A stretch of 25,280 nucleotides of DNA, taken from assembly GCA_024364805.1 (NCBI GenBank), contig CM044501.1, positions 106,303,608 through 106,328,887 on the forward strand. Direction: 5' to 3'. Below are positions 9,248 to 18,242 of the stretch, piece by piece (the stretch's first letter is position 1; the number at the start of each line of letters is the position of its first letter). The stretch is from Euprymna scolopes. Its lineage: Eukaryota; Mollusca; Cephalopoda; Sepiida; Sepiolidae. Under the pieces are notes generated by a model. It was not told where the DNA came from. It saw only the letters and a list, made by a program, of their open reading frames with translations, and searched no databases. Both the position numbers and the translations under genes were made by a program.

Positions 9248-10011
9248 TAAAACGCATAGATCCAAAAAGGCATCTACTGTTCAGACACACCATGACTGCA
9301 TATTTCATTGTCAATAGGCAAAATTAAATCACGATTTCTTAGAATATACAAATCACAACAAAAATATTAAAATACCATTTTAAAGAAAATTTTATTTTGA
9401 ATCGTCATAAGTTTTCTATTCATTCACATAGGAGAAATCTACTAATTGATGATTTAAAAGTTATAACTGCCAGATTAAGTAACAAATTGTGCTTTGTCCA
9501 ATGCTAAACGGAATCGCGTTTGATATTTCTAATTGTATCGTTAGCGTCACTCTCTTTTATATGCACAAAAAAAAATTTATGAACCAAAATTACAAAAAGA
9601 CTTTTCTCTGAAAGGTTGATAGTTAAATCAAAATATATAAAATATCTCCAATGAATCAGAAAAACATGAGTATTATCACTATTTCAAAAGAATCCATAAA
9701 ATATTTGGAGAGTAAATTTAAAATTTAGCATACCTGAAGCTTTATTATGGAATAGTAGTCATCACACATTTTGTTGAGTCTCACCCTTCCTTGCTCGACT
9801 AATGTTTTTATAAAGAGAAAAGATTAATTTTTATTTGCATCCAATTTTTATCAAAAGAACTAAATAAATGTTATCACGCTGAAAATGAAGGAAACTAAAC
9901 AGGTTGTACTTGTGATAACTACACTAAATACAAGGTTTGTTTGGTTTGGATATGTATGCATGAATTCAGTTGATCATAAAATGATAATCAGTTTTTAATT
10001 TTCTTTTTCAG
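9248..10011. other. TDP2 intron, nothing else seen
   Basis: AT-rich intron sequence. The only functional signal I can point to is the 3' splice site, TTTTCTTTTTCAG, ending at 10011. Confidence 0.5.
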
Positions 10012-10222
10012 GGAAAATCCTCATGTTATTTTCTTACAAGAAGTTGTTCCGGATTCTTTGATAATTCTAAAAAAACTTTGCCCAGGTTATCGCATAAGCG
10101 CTTCGGGTCTTGTTGGTTACTTTACTGTCACTCTTCTCAAAGAATCGGATATGAAATTTGAAACTGAAGACGTCCAGCCTTTTTTTTCCAGTGTTATGAG
10201 TCGGTCTTTGCTTTATAATCAG
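10012..10222 (+). CDS. TDP2: TDP2 internal exon with catalytic Glu
   Basis: The 211-bp exon begins with one base that completes the split Lys codon and then has 70 codons. It starts ENPHVIFLQEVVPD, where the Glu of LQEV is the metal-binding residue (the human counterpart is VIFLQEVIPP). Further blocks GYFTVTLLKES and SRSLLYNQ align with human GYFTAIMLKKS and MRNLLCVHV without gaps. It is flanked by a TTTCAG acceptor and a GTAATT donor, and its downstream intron is phase 0. No stop, frameshift or unusual residue was seen. Splicing it to the previous exon restores the expected spacing between the Asn and Glu motifs, which supports the exon borders. Confidence 0.96.
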
Positions 10223-10440
10223 GTAATTTAACTTAAGGTTTTTGAACTGATAGAAATAAAAATGAGAAAATTCGTGATCATTAAATTTCAAATATTTACT
10301 GACTTTAGTTTTGAGGAATTAAGAAAATGCACAATGTAATGTACACCTGACAATTTGTGCATTGATATATAGTTGGGGAATGAAAAATAATTCCTCAAGT
10401 GTTAATTGGGTTTGTTGAACATTATTTTCTTTTATAGAAA

Positions 10441-10675
10441 TCATTCCAAACAAGGCATGAAGCCACTTGATATAAGGAGCTTAAAAAAAAGCATACTTTT
10501 TAAAGTAAAAAATTAACTGACAATAAGTATTAGATGGATAGATTCCAACCTAGAAACAGCAATTCTCCCTCCTTTGTCAGAAATGGCATTCATGACATGT
10601 GAAGACTAAAGGACAAAATAAGAAGAGAGTTATGAGGCTGCCTAAAGTAAACCCAAGATTCACTTTCTATTCTCG
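10441..10675. repeat. Dispersed repeat family D, copy 2
   Basis: Same orientation and block order as 8021-8245 (ACAAGGCATGA, CTTGATATAAGGAGCT, ACCTAGAAACAGCAATT, CCTCCTTTGTCAGAAAT, AGACTAAAGGACAAAATAAG). It sits just inside the second visible TDP2 intron. Function and family are unknown. Confidence 0.7.
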
Positions 10676-11310
10676 TATACAGTTTGCATTTGTTCAGAAT
10701 TAAATAAAAATGGAAGTATGCATGTTATCATGCATCATCATTCTGTCTGGAGATCCCAAGTGGTTGTAGCTATATAATTAGTTGCAGATGATACGAATGA
10801 CTTTGTGCGTCACTAGGATAATGTATCCTTCTGTATATGTATAGGTCTAAATATCTCTTTTCATCATTGAATGATTGACTATGGTGCACTCTGATCCGAT
10901 GATGCTATGCTCACCATTAAGTGCACTAGGTTGTATGTTTAGTGGATCATATGTTTGCGGTGCATGCTGAGAAACAAACTGGATTTGAATTTGGCACACT
11001 CGGGTTTTCTGTTCGTGTTGTCAGCCACTGTCACCTCACAATGCATTTGCACGCATTGATGATAGTGACTTGACAAAAATTAAAATGATTTAATTGACTT
11101 AGTAAAGCAAGAAACTGCTCAAATTATATGCCACAAGGTCATCCACGACTTTTTCTGATTTGATACCACACTTACAGATGACAATTGAGATATAAAATGT
11201 GAAAATTGTCTGTGCCACTTTGATCACTCCACTGTATTGCCGTGTGTCTGTCTGGATTTTACGTTCATTAGTCTAGTTTAGCAGTATTCCTGTTTTTCTG
11301 TTGAGATCGC
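10676..11310. other. TDP2 intron, unassigned
   Basis: No family was recognised although the base composition is less AT-rich than its surroundings. A nested stem-loop is visible at 11026-11067 (CACTGTCA with TGATAGTG, and an inner AATGC with GCATT). This may be part of an unknown element. Confidence 0.35.
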
Positions 11311-11319
11311 TTTTTTGTA

Positions 11320-11643
11320 TTTTTTTTTATCTTATCAAGGCCCAAAAGTCACATCAGAATAAGGGTTAATGAGCGTTAGTTGAATGGTGAGACTTGACAA
11401 TTCGTAATGATGGTGAAGTTTGATAGAATTTGATAATTTTAGAGGATGGCTCAACAAGAATTTGTTTATCTTGGATTTGACAATGACTGTTGTAGTTCAC
11501 TAGGAAGCAATCCTGCTGTATTATATTCAACAGACAAGTAGTTTTAGGAAAAAATTTTGCCTATAGAACTCTGGGGAAGGAGAGGAAATTAATGACAGTG
11601 GTTGAAGTTAGTCTAGCTTTTGTTGTGAAAGGAGGGGGGGGGG
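11320..11643 (-). mobile_element. Old LINE 3' fragment (family L, copy 2)
   Basis: On the + strand, CTTATCAAGGCC with AGAATAAGGGTTA matches the 3' end of the LINE at 14350-17375. TGGCTCAACAAGAATTTGTT matches its ORF2 C-terminus, and TGACAGTGGTT with TTGTGAAAGG comes further in. The copy is much more diverged than the other two and has no open frame, so it is the oldest. It is bounded on the right by a G10 run at 11634-11643. Confidence 0.75.
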
Positions 11644-11704
11644 CGTTTATTCTGAAAATAACAAAGTGTGAAAGAAATTGTTATATAGACATATATAAAA
11701 TTTT

Positions 11705-11863
11705 GGTATTTTTTACAAGAGTACCCAGCGTAGTATAAAAAACCCCAACCTCCCCATGCTAAAAATGGCTTTCAAGGTTGGGGTAATTATTCTGAAAGCC
11801 GTTTTTAACACAGGGAGGTTGGGGTGTTTATACTACGTTGAGCACTCTTGTAAAAATGATACC
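11705..11863. repeat. 159-bp near-perfect palindrome (MITE-like) in minisatellite
   Basis: The arms begin GGTATTTTTTACAAGAGT on the left and, inverted, GGTATCATTTTTACAAGAGT on the right. They continue with CGTAGTATAAA, CCCCAACCTCC and GGCTTTCA blocks on both sides, and pivot near 11784. Arm length is about 72 bp with some 85-90 percent pairing. It is GC-richer than the array around it, which marks it as a foreign insertion. No known family was recognised and no clear target duplication can be told apart from the array repeats. Confidence 0.75.
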
Positions 11864-11991
11864 TAAATTTTTGTTAAAAATTGTTAGCTATATAAAGATA
11901 AATATAAAATTTTGTATTATATAAAGACGTATAAAATTTTTTGTTTTATAAAATTGCTATATAAGGTCATAAAATTTTGTGTTATATAAAA

Positions 11992-12923
11992 TCTATATAT
12001 CTATGAAAGTGTGTGTGTGTGTGTGTGTAAAACACTTCTCAACCTATATACTCAAGGAATTTTTGATCAACAGACTTGAAATTTGGTATACATAATTGGA
12101 CATATGGAAAACTTTTTAATCAGTTTTCACCCTGAAAAGGGCTGTTAAGGGATCAAAATTGGAATGTGGAGAGCCATTGGATTTTTATTTGTTTGTCAGC
12201 TGTTTCAGGAATGCACATGCGTGAATCATTCACATGACAAATTACTTATATTAAGAATAAATAGGTTTGAAAACACTTTTTAAAGATTGTGTCAAGCTGT
12301 TCTAATGGTTATTGTACTTGCCTCACTGTCTTTAGGTTTTGGTTTCGATCTCAGCTCGAGTATTTTTTACTTACAAGAAGTGAACTGTTTAGAAAAAAAC
12401 AATACTTGCATGCACATGTCTTGGTTTGTTTCTTTAAAGGAATTTAACATTATGTTTATGTAGAGTTGAATGTAATAATCAAGAAGAAAGCGCCCACGTG
12501 TATGTGTGTGTGTGTGTGTGTGCATTGTGTGATTATACAACTTCCCTTCAGATGGGATCTGAGAGAGGTTAAAGATGGCAGCCATGGATTTATAAGGTGT
12601 AGTCTCATGGAATCTCACGAGATCTCATCGTCCACTGCACATGTATGCAAATGGAATGGAGTGAGTTTTCTAATAAAATGCCTGTTGGCAGAGGTGGATG
12701 GGAGAACACATGCTGGAAGTTGAGAAAGTTGACAGTGACAAATTCTAGCTGAACTTTTGCTTATTGTATGTATTTTATTGTGTTTTGCTGTTTACCAGCC
12801 CATTTAACTGCAGTTTAACATCTACAGTATTTCTGTTTATAATAATAAATAAGAAATCTGCATTAATTAAAATATAATATTTACGCATATTTTATGACCG
12901 GGCAATGCCGGGAGGCCTGCTAG
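11992..12923 (+). mobile_element. Non-autonomous Helitron (local family copy 1)
   Basis: It starts TCTATATATCTATGAAAGTG right after an A, and ends with a CCGGGCAATGCCGG hairpin followed by GAGGCCTG and the terminal CTAG before a T. That is the Helitron signature: TC at the 5' end, a short hairpin near a 3' CTRR, insertion between A and T, and no inverted repeats or target duplication. The 932-bp body has two TG-repeat runs (about 12009-12028 and 12504-12522) and a tRNA-like module, but no Rep/helicase. It is inserted into the AT minisatellite. The 5' and 3' ends are shared with 19480-20183 and the 3' half with 1363-1600. Confidence 0.85.
12290..12360 (+). other. tRNA-like Pol III module inside Helitron
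   Basis: TCTAATGGTTATTGTACTTG looks like the D-arm side of a tRNA gene (A box) and GGTTTCGATCTCAGC like the T-arm (B box), at the spacing of a tRNA gene. CTCGAGTA and a TTTTTT run follow directly, the latter resembling a Pol III terminator. The acceptor and anticodon stems do not pair convincingly. The same module exists in the remnant at 1529-1592, so it was taken up by this Helitron lineage before the copies spread. Confidence 0.55.
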
Positions 12924-13278
12924 TTATATAAAAACATATATAAAATTTTTTGTTATATAAAATTGTTATATAAAAACAAAAATTTTCTTATATAAAAACA
13001 TAAAATTTTTGTTATATAAGATTTATATATAAAAGCATATATAAAATCCTTAATTGGCTCTTTTTTTTCTGCTGTTCCTCAATGATATCTTGACTTGTCA
13101 GAAGAACCTTTTTATTTTCAGTCGCCCTTATTGCATTAGTGGAGGAATTTGTTTTTGGTTTTTCAAGCTAGTTGCATTACATATGACGCGGATGAACTAA
13201 ATAAGATCTTCATTGTTTTTTAATGTTCATACTTATAAAATGGTTTCTTTTTACACTATAATGGGATTTCAAACAAAT

Positions 13279-13648
13279 GCATTTCAGGTAAAAACACTAT
13301 CATGTATTTATGTGTCATGTTGAAATTAGTATAGATTCCAAAAATTATGAAAAATGATCCAGTAAAAAAATACAATAAAAAATAAAACTTATTGAATTAT
13401 TGTGTTTTATGGTATGTTTTAATGTGGAAGAGTTCTTAAAATCTATGGGAGGTAATTGCAATTTATTATTTTGACTTATTTCCATTGCTTTCGATGAAAA
13501 TTTACCATTTAAAAATAGAAATTCGTATTGCTAGTATCTATATTGTATAAAAATAATATACTTAGCACATCTACCAGATTATTTTTCTTGATTTTTGGAA
13601 TTTTTACTAATTTCAACATGCATGTAAGAATGCTTCTACCTGAAATGC
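13279..13648. mobile_element. Palindromic MITE family P, copy 1
   Basis: The terminal inverted repeats begin GCATTTCAGGTAAAAAC on the left and mirror as TACCTGAAATGC on the right. Inner mirrored blocks include TTCCAAAAATTATGAAAAAT and its complement with TTTTTGGAA, and CATGTTGAAATTAGT with ACTAATTTCAACATG. The element is about 370 bp with no coding capacity. Copies of the same family lie at 21409-21793 and 24430-24899. The superfamily could not be assigned. Inserted near the 3' end of the second visible TDP2 intron. Confidence 0.75.
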
Positions 13649-13815
13649 TTTTTTTTTTTAATCCTATTATACTGCCAAAGCATCCTAAAATTATTTTCAC
13701 TTTAACTTTTCTGTGGTTTATTTAAGCAAAGAATTAAATAACTTTTCAGCTTTTGTTTTGAATTTCTTCAATAAAAATCTGTAAAAATTCCTTTTTCTTA
13801 TATTTGTTCTGAAAG

Positions 13816-13986
13816 TGTCGAATAAAAGAAATGCCATTGTTGCTCATCAATACGCACTTGGAAAGTATGGCGAGCCACTCTGATGAAAGGAAAAAACAGC
13901 TGAAATTAAGCTTTCAGAAAGTCGAAGAAGGTGAAAGCTGCAGGACTGTTGTATTTGGAGGTGATCTTAATTTACGAGATAAAGAT
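13816..13986 (+). CDS. TDP2: TDP2 internal exon with catalytic Asp
   Basis: The exon has 57 codons, phase 0 on both sides, after an acceptor ending CTGAAAG and before a perfect GTAAGT donor at 13987. It begins CRIKEMPLLLINTHLES and ends VVFGGDLNLRDKD. INTHLES aligns with human MTSHLES, and GGDLNLRD with AGDTNLRD, whose Asp is a catalytic residue and whose Asn-Leu-Arg contact DNA. The acceptor was chosen over the in-frame ATG at 13831 because the junction LLYNQ-CRIKEMP keeps exactly the human spacing between LLCVHV and HLES. No lesions were seen. Confidence 0.95.
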
Positions 13987-14349
13987 GTAAGTACAACTTT
14001 ACAGTTTCTCATCAAACAATGTGGATTTCTACCATCATTGAAACTAACAGTTATCGTCAGCATTGTGAGTTTTTATATTTAAACTAGCAATACTAAATTG
14101 ACTTTTAATCTAAAATATTCTTTATGTATATATTCTGTCATAATTTTTATAAAATTGGTTCTTATTTAAAATTTGACTTGCTTAAAAATAAAAAATACAG
14201 AAGTATATTTATGTATGTACTTGTCACAAAATAAAGATATCATATTTCAAAAATGACATGAATTGATCGAGTGATTTTTTTTTTAACTAGGAAAATTTAC
14301 AATTTTTAGTGAAACAAAGTTTTGATTATCTTGAATACAAATTTTCTTT
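13987..14349. other. TDP2 intron, nothing else seen
   Basis: AT-rich intron between the third exon donor and the tail of the large LINE. No motif is supported. Confidence 0.5.
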
Positions 14350-14479
14350 TGTTTTTTTACACGGAGGTCACCACTTATCAAGGCCTGGAGGCCACTGTGG
14401 GATAAGGGTTATTGCATGTACAGTAATCAATGAGACAATATCATAGTAATCATTAGTAATGGAGATCTGATAAAGTGTC

Positions 14480-15268
14480 TTACTTAAGGAGGCGGTTCAA
14501 CAGGAACTTGTTTATGTTGGATTTGAAGACGTCCGAGTTGGAGTCAGGTGGGAAACGGGCAAACGGAAGAGAGTTCCACAGGCGTGCACTTCTAAGAAAG
14601 AAGCTTTGTTTATGGAATCTACGTTTTGATTTAGGCACAGATAAAGAGTGGGGAAAGTTACTGACAGTGGTTTCAGCTAGATGGGTGTTTTTTGTGAAAG
14701 ATTGGCGAGGGGGGGACCAGAGATTGGAGCTCAGACGAGCACTTCCCATGGAGGTAACGGTAAAACACCAACAGGCTCACAACATCCCTTCTGTGGGAGA
14801 GAGGTTGTGGGAGAGAGGTAGGGAAGAGAAAAGGGCATCCCCCACTAGGCTACGAAGTCTATTTTGTACTCTGTCAAGGCAGGATAGGCTGTTTTTATCA
14901 GCTCCTGTCCAGATATGGCAGCAGTACTCCATCGTTAGACGTACTTGGCTTTTATATAGATAGAGAATTGCATCAGCAGTGAGATATCTTCTAGAGCGGT
15001 AGAAGGAACCCACCATTTTTCCAGTGACCTTGGCAACAGATTTGATGTACGTATTCCATTTCAGATCAGGTGTGAAGGTCAATCCCAGAAGCTTATCAAA
15101 ACATGGAGCCTCCCCAAGACCAGAGCCATCTATTTCAATTGATGCCAAATGGGGATCAGAGCGTTGATAATGTAAAGATAGAAGCTTGGTTTTAGATGCA
15201 TTAAAAGTAATCAGCCACTTCTTCCCCCTCAAGATCAGAGGAGAGAGAATCAGAGAGAACTTTGTCAT
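14480..15268 (-). pseudogene. LINE ORF2 C-terminal region
   Basis: Two overlapping-range frames encode the RT thumb and post-RT region. Key blocks are FNASKTKLLSL, DKLLGLTFTPDLKW (the RT motif E area), MEYCCHIWTGADKNSLSCLD, and in the second frame PHSLSVPKSKRRFHKQSFFL and LWNSLPFARFPPDSN. The stretch from 15268 to 14777 and that from 14749 to 14480 lie in different frames. The second part matches the intact frame at 8690-9127 with strong similarity. Confidence 0.85.
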
Positions 15269-16202
15269 TTACAACCTTTGATGTGTTGCCATAGATGGTC
15301 GTGTCATCAGCATAGATGTCAACGAATGATTTAAGTATGTGTTTTGGGAGATCATTGATGTAGATCAGCAAGAGAGTTGGGCCCAGGATTGACTCTTGAG
15401 GGACACCAGCATTAATACTGTGGGCTTCTGATTTCTGCCTATCAACCATTACTCTTATAAACCTATCAGAGAGTAATGATTTAAGAATTGAAAAAACATT
15501 TCCAGTTATACCGTAGCTGGAAATCTTGTGAAGTAGGCCTTTATGCTATACCTTATCGGAGGCCTTTGGTATATCAAGAGCAATTGCCCTAGAAAGGAAG
15601 CTTTTGCCGAGAGATTCACTAATCCTATGAGATATAACCGTTATCACATCTGCTGTAGATCTAGCAGAACGGAAACCATATTGGATGTCACTAAGAAGTT
15701 CTACTTCTTTATTTAATATGGATTCCAGCAATTTACTTATAACACATAGGAGACTTATTGGTCTGTACTGAGAGAGAGATGACCTGTCACCTGAATTCTT
15801 AAATACAGGGCATATTGATGAGGTTTTCCAGGGTGTTGGAAAGCACTTCTCCTTAAGGCAACGCTTAAACAGTTTTGTAAGTATGGGAGCAAATTCTGGT
15901 TGGAGCTTTTTCAACACTATAATTGGGATGCCGTCTGGGCCAGTTGCTTTACTGGAATCAAGGCTCTTGATTAGCTTGGCGACATCATGTACAGATATTT
16001 GTATGTTGCATAGCGTGTTGTGTGTTATAGGAGGAAATACGGGGAGTTGATGGCCTTCGTCGCATAGGGTAGAATTAGCTGCAAAGTTCTCGGCAAATAG
16101 TTTGGCCTTGTCTGATGCTGACGAGATGACCTCAGGTCCATTGATCATGGTTGGAATAGAACACATGCTTCTGTTCGGGATCCTGTTTGCTATTTGCCAC
16201 AA
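15201..16202 (-). pseudogene. LINE ORF2 reverse transcriptase palm/fingers
   Basis: Blocks in order: SSKATGPDGIP, SICPVFKNSGDRSSLSQYRP, YGFRSARSTADVI, AIALDIPKASDKV (motif A, catalytic Asp; the usual KAFD is KASD), AGVPQESILGP (motif B, where PQG has become PQE), and FVDIYADDTTIY (motif C with the YADD catalytic pair). Frames are broken between about 15546 and 15449. The changes in motifs A and B suggest decay under no selection. Confidence 0.9.
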
Positions 16203-16483
16203 CTGGTGGGAATCAAGTCGTTGCTCAGCTACTTTGAATGTAACAAACTGAGCATATAGCTCTCTTGCATTTTTTTATTACTCTTTTACAGTGGTTGCTG
16301 GCAGTCCTGAAAGCAGCTTTAATCTCAGTACATCTATTACATTGGTAGCTATGGAAAAACTGATTTTCGTGCGTGATTGCAGCAGCACATTCTGGGGAGA
16401 ACCATGGCTGGCTGTTAGGTTTTTGTTTGAATTTTTGGGATGGTATGAATCAGTCTATGTCTACAACTAACCATTCGGTCAGG

Positions 16484-17330
16484 TCATACTATAGATGACA
16501 CATCCTTTTTAAACATGGAATGCAGAGGTAGATCAGATATGAATGTACGGAAGCTATCCCAGTCAGCCATAAAGTATCGATATACAGTACGATGGAGAGG
16601 TATATCTGAAGACTTGTTGAATTTCATTTTTATCTTAACTGATACAACCGAGTGGTCGGAAGATCCCAAAGGAGATAGAATGGAACATGAACACAGCTCA
16701 GGAGAAGTTGTGAGAAAAAGGTCTAGAAGGCATGCATACTGACCGGTAGTATTGGGCACACTGGTGGGTTCATGAACAATCTGAGTGAGGTCATAGGCGA
16801 TGAAGAAGTCATGACAGAACCTCCCCTCATCATCTGTCTTGTTTGAGTGGGTCAGCCTTTCCATATTATGGACATTAAAGTCACCACACATGTGAATGTT
16901 AACTGAAGGATGAGCAGACAAGATGTGGTCAATTTTCTCAGATATGCTCTTAAAGAGAGTAATTCTGCTGTTGTGGGGGCGATGGAGGGCAAATATAAAT
17001 GCAGTGATGTAAGCAAGTGCAACCCTGAAGCGCATATAAAGTAAATTAGGGTCTTCACTGAAGATATCCCTACCACACGGAAAGCCATCTTTAATGTAGG
17101 CACATATTCCATGCCCATGACGATCTTGGGGTCAGATTTAGATGTTAAGTTAAAGTATCCATTAATTATGAACTCATCTAGGGAAGTGGTCGGCCCTATG
17201 CCAGTTTCACTTAGGAACAATATGTCCAGTTTCATCTCCTGCAATTGGGGTTCAACCTTTGGAAGGTTGGAACGTAGACCCCTGATGTTGGAGAAGGATA
17301 CATGGTAGTAGGGATCTACGTTGGAGGATG
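16484..17330 (-). pseudogene. LINE ORF2 AP-like endonuclease
   Basis: Minus-strand frames give FSNIRGLRSNL, KLDILFLSETG (with the metal-binding Glu), HMCGDFNVHN (with catalytic Asp-Asn) and LGSSDHSVV (with the catalytic His). These are the four canonical endonuclease motifs of LINEs and keep their normal spacing. The first part (17244-16852) and the second (17035-16484) are in different frames, with a stop upstream of 17244. This is the same fold superfamily as TDP2 itself but is unrelated in origin to the host gene. Confidence 0.88.
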
Positions 17331-17445
17331 GGGTTCTAGGTTTGTTTGTGTTTTTTTTTTCTGGAGATATTTCATGTTGAGGTTTTGGGATTTGTAGAAC
17401 AGGTCAACAGACTTAGAGAGCGAAAGTAAGAGAAAAAGACAGGAA

Positions 17446-17466
17446 TTTTTTTTTTTTTTTTTTTTT
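17446..17466. repeat. T21 homopolymer at LINE 5' border
   Basis: Twenty-one T on the + strand. Reads as poly(A) on the minus strand just upstream of the LINE coding part. It may mark an older A-rich insertion site or another element's tail. Confidence 0.9.
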
Positions 17467-17774
17467 GTAGCACATAAGATAAAGCCATAACAATTACCCA
17501 CTAGTATGGCATCAAGAGGCCTCACCAGAAACTACTGCATGGTCCAGAATCCATTCACCAAATGGCACAATACAGCAGCCTCAGTACTTTGCATCTGCTG
17601 ATAGGACAGTCTCTTTAGTGGTTAATCCAAGGTTCGGGTCCCTGACTATCAGGCGGATAATGTCAGCCCAGATGAAACGTTTACGTCCAGCACTCTTACT
17701 AGTGACATGGCCACAAGGATAGACATAGAAACAGAAATTTTCCGACATCTCCGGCTACTGTTCATGCAAGTACT
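17467..17774. other. Unassigned intron segment with B-box-like string
   Basis: Moderate-GC sequence left of repeat family D copy 3. AAGGTTCGGGTCCCT at about 17628-17642 resembles a tRNA B box, and TCTTTAGTGGTTA just upstream resembles an A box, but they are too close for a normal tRNA gene. It could be the head of a SINE whose body is family D. No other family was recognised. Confidence 0.35.
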
Positions 17775-17912
17775 GCCAACCTAGAAAGCAGTTTTTTCTT
17801 CACCCTTTATCAGAAAAATCACTCATTGGAAATGAGGACTGAAGGACAAATAAGGAGAAGCAAGAGTTACTGGAGCTGCCGATAGCACATCCACAGTGCA
17901 TTATCTACTCTC
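17775..17912. repeat. Dispersed repeat family D, copy 3 (3' part)
   Basis: Matches only the right half of the other copies: CCAACCTAGAAAGCAG, CCCTTTATCAGAAAAAT, GACTGAAGGACAAATAAGGA and GCTGCC, then a CATTATCTACTCTCC end. A-rich tracts (about 17920-17985) follow directly, which would fit a retroposon tail. Confidence 0.65.
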
Positions 17913-18182
17913 CATTTTAAAAAAAAAAAAAAGAAAAAAAAAGTAAAGGTTAAAAATAAAGAGGTTTAAAAAAAAAAAAAATTAGGTACGAGGAACTTAT
18001 TAATATTTACTTAATATAAGTCCGTTGCTCCATTTCAACTTTAGGAAGATATTTGAAAATAGTCTCTCCTCCCATATTAATGTGTAGATTTGAGATGTTA
18101 TACACAAATTACGTATCAGGTATGATTAATAGTAATAAAAACAACTTAACCCTTCCATAAGTAGACATTTTCTCCTTGTTAG

Positions 18183-18236
18183 GTTGCTGCCGCAAAAAGA
18201 ACTCACCCTGAAATGGCTTCGTTCACATTAAAACGC
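18183..18236 (+). CDS. TDP2: Candidate in-frame cassette exon of TDP2
   Basis: The acceptor is TTTTCTCCTTGTTAG (to 18182) and the donor is GTAAGT (18237-18242). The 54 bp between them are exactly 18 codons in phase 0 with no stop: VAAAKRTHPEMASFTLKR. Both flanking TDP2 junctions are also phase 0, so inclusion would keep the frame and add 18 residues between GGDLNLRDKD and LNEIGGLP. Without it, the exons at 13816-13986 and 20371-20661 align gap-free with human TDP2 (NLRDREVTRCGGLP), so it must be optional, lineage-specific or not an exon at all. Composition is less AT-rich than the surrounding intron. No matching repeat was seen in the window. Confidence 0.45.
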
Positions 18237-18242
18237 GTAAGT

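Larger units (their letters stand above)
11664..13052. repeat. AT-rich minisatellite array split by two insertions
   Basis: Degenerate units of roughly 30 bp built on TTATATAAAA, CATATATAAAATTTTTTG and variants occupy 11664-11704, 11864-11991 and 12924-13052. They flank a palindrome (11705-11863) and a Helitron (11992-12923). Restoring the array by ignoring the two inserts gives continuous repeats, so the array came first. The unit contains many TATATAAA strings, which are likely incidental. Confidence 0.8.
14350..17375 (-). mobile_element. LINE with endonuclease and RT, inactive (family L, copy 3)
   Basis: A roughly 3-kb non-LTR element read on the minus strand: an apurinic-type endonuclease (about 17330-16484), a linker, a reverse transcriptase (about 16202-14990), and a C-terminal region ending at a stop at 14480-14482. 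A 3' UTR follows with a CTTATC...GATAAG stem-loop and a GTAAAAAAACAAAAG tail at 14346-14361. It lacks RNase H, which with the RT motifs points to the CR1/Jockey group. Any ORF1 was not seen; a 21-T run (minus-strand poly-A) lies just beyond at 17446-17466. At least five frame changes or stops break ORF2. It sits antisense in the last TDP2 intron. The 3' ends of the other two copies (8672, 11320) are collinear with it. Confidence 0.9.

Noticed and set aside
12290-12360. Functional tRNA gene
   Set aside because: A and B box-like strings are present but the acceptor and anticodon arms do not pair; it is part of a Helitron copy.
13831-13986. Starting a separate protein at the ATG at 13831
   Set aside because: The codons upstream (CRIKE) after an AG acceptor align with TDP2 and keep the human spacing; the ATG is an internal Met.
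14475-14963. 162-codon + strand open frame
   Set aside because: It is the antisense shadow of the LINE ORF2 C-terminal region, which carries clear homology on the minus strand.
17610-17660. tRNA gene suggested by AAGGTTCGGGTCCCT and TAGTGGTTA
   Set aside because: The two boxes are too close together and no cloverleaf with paired acceptor or anticodon stem can be drawn; at most a SINE-head relic.
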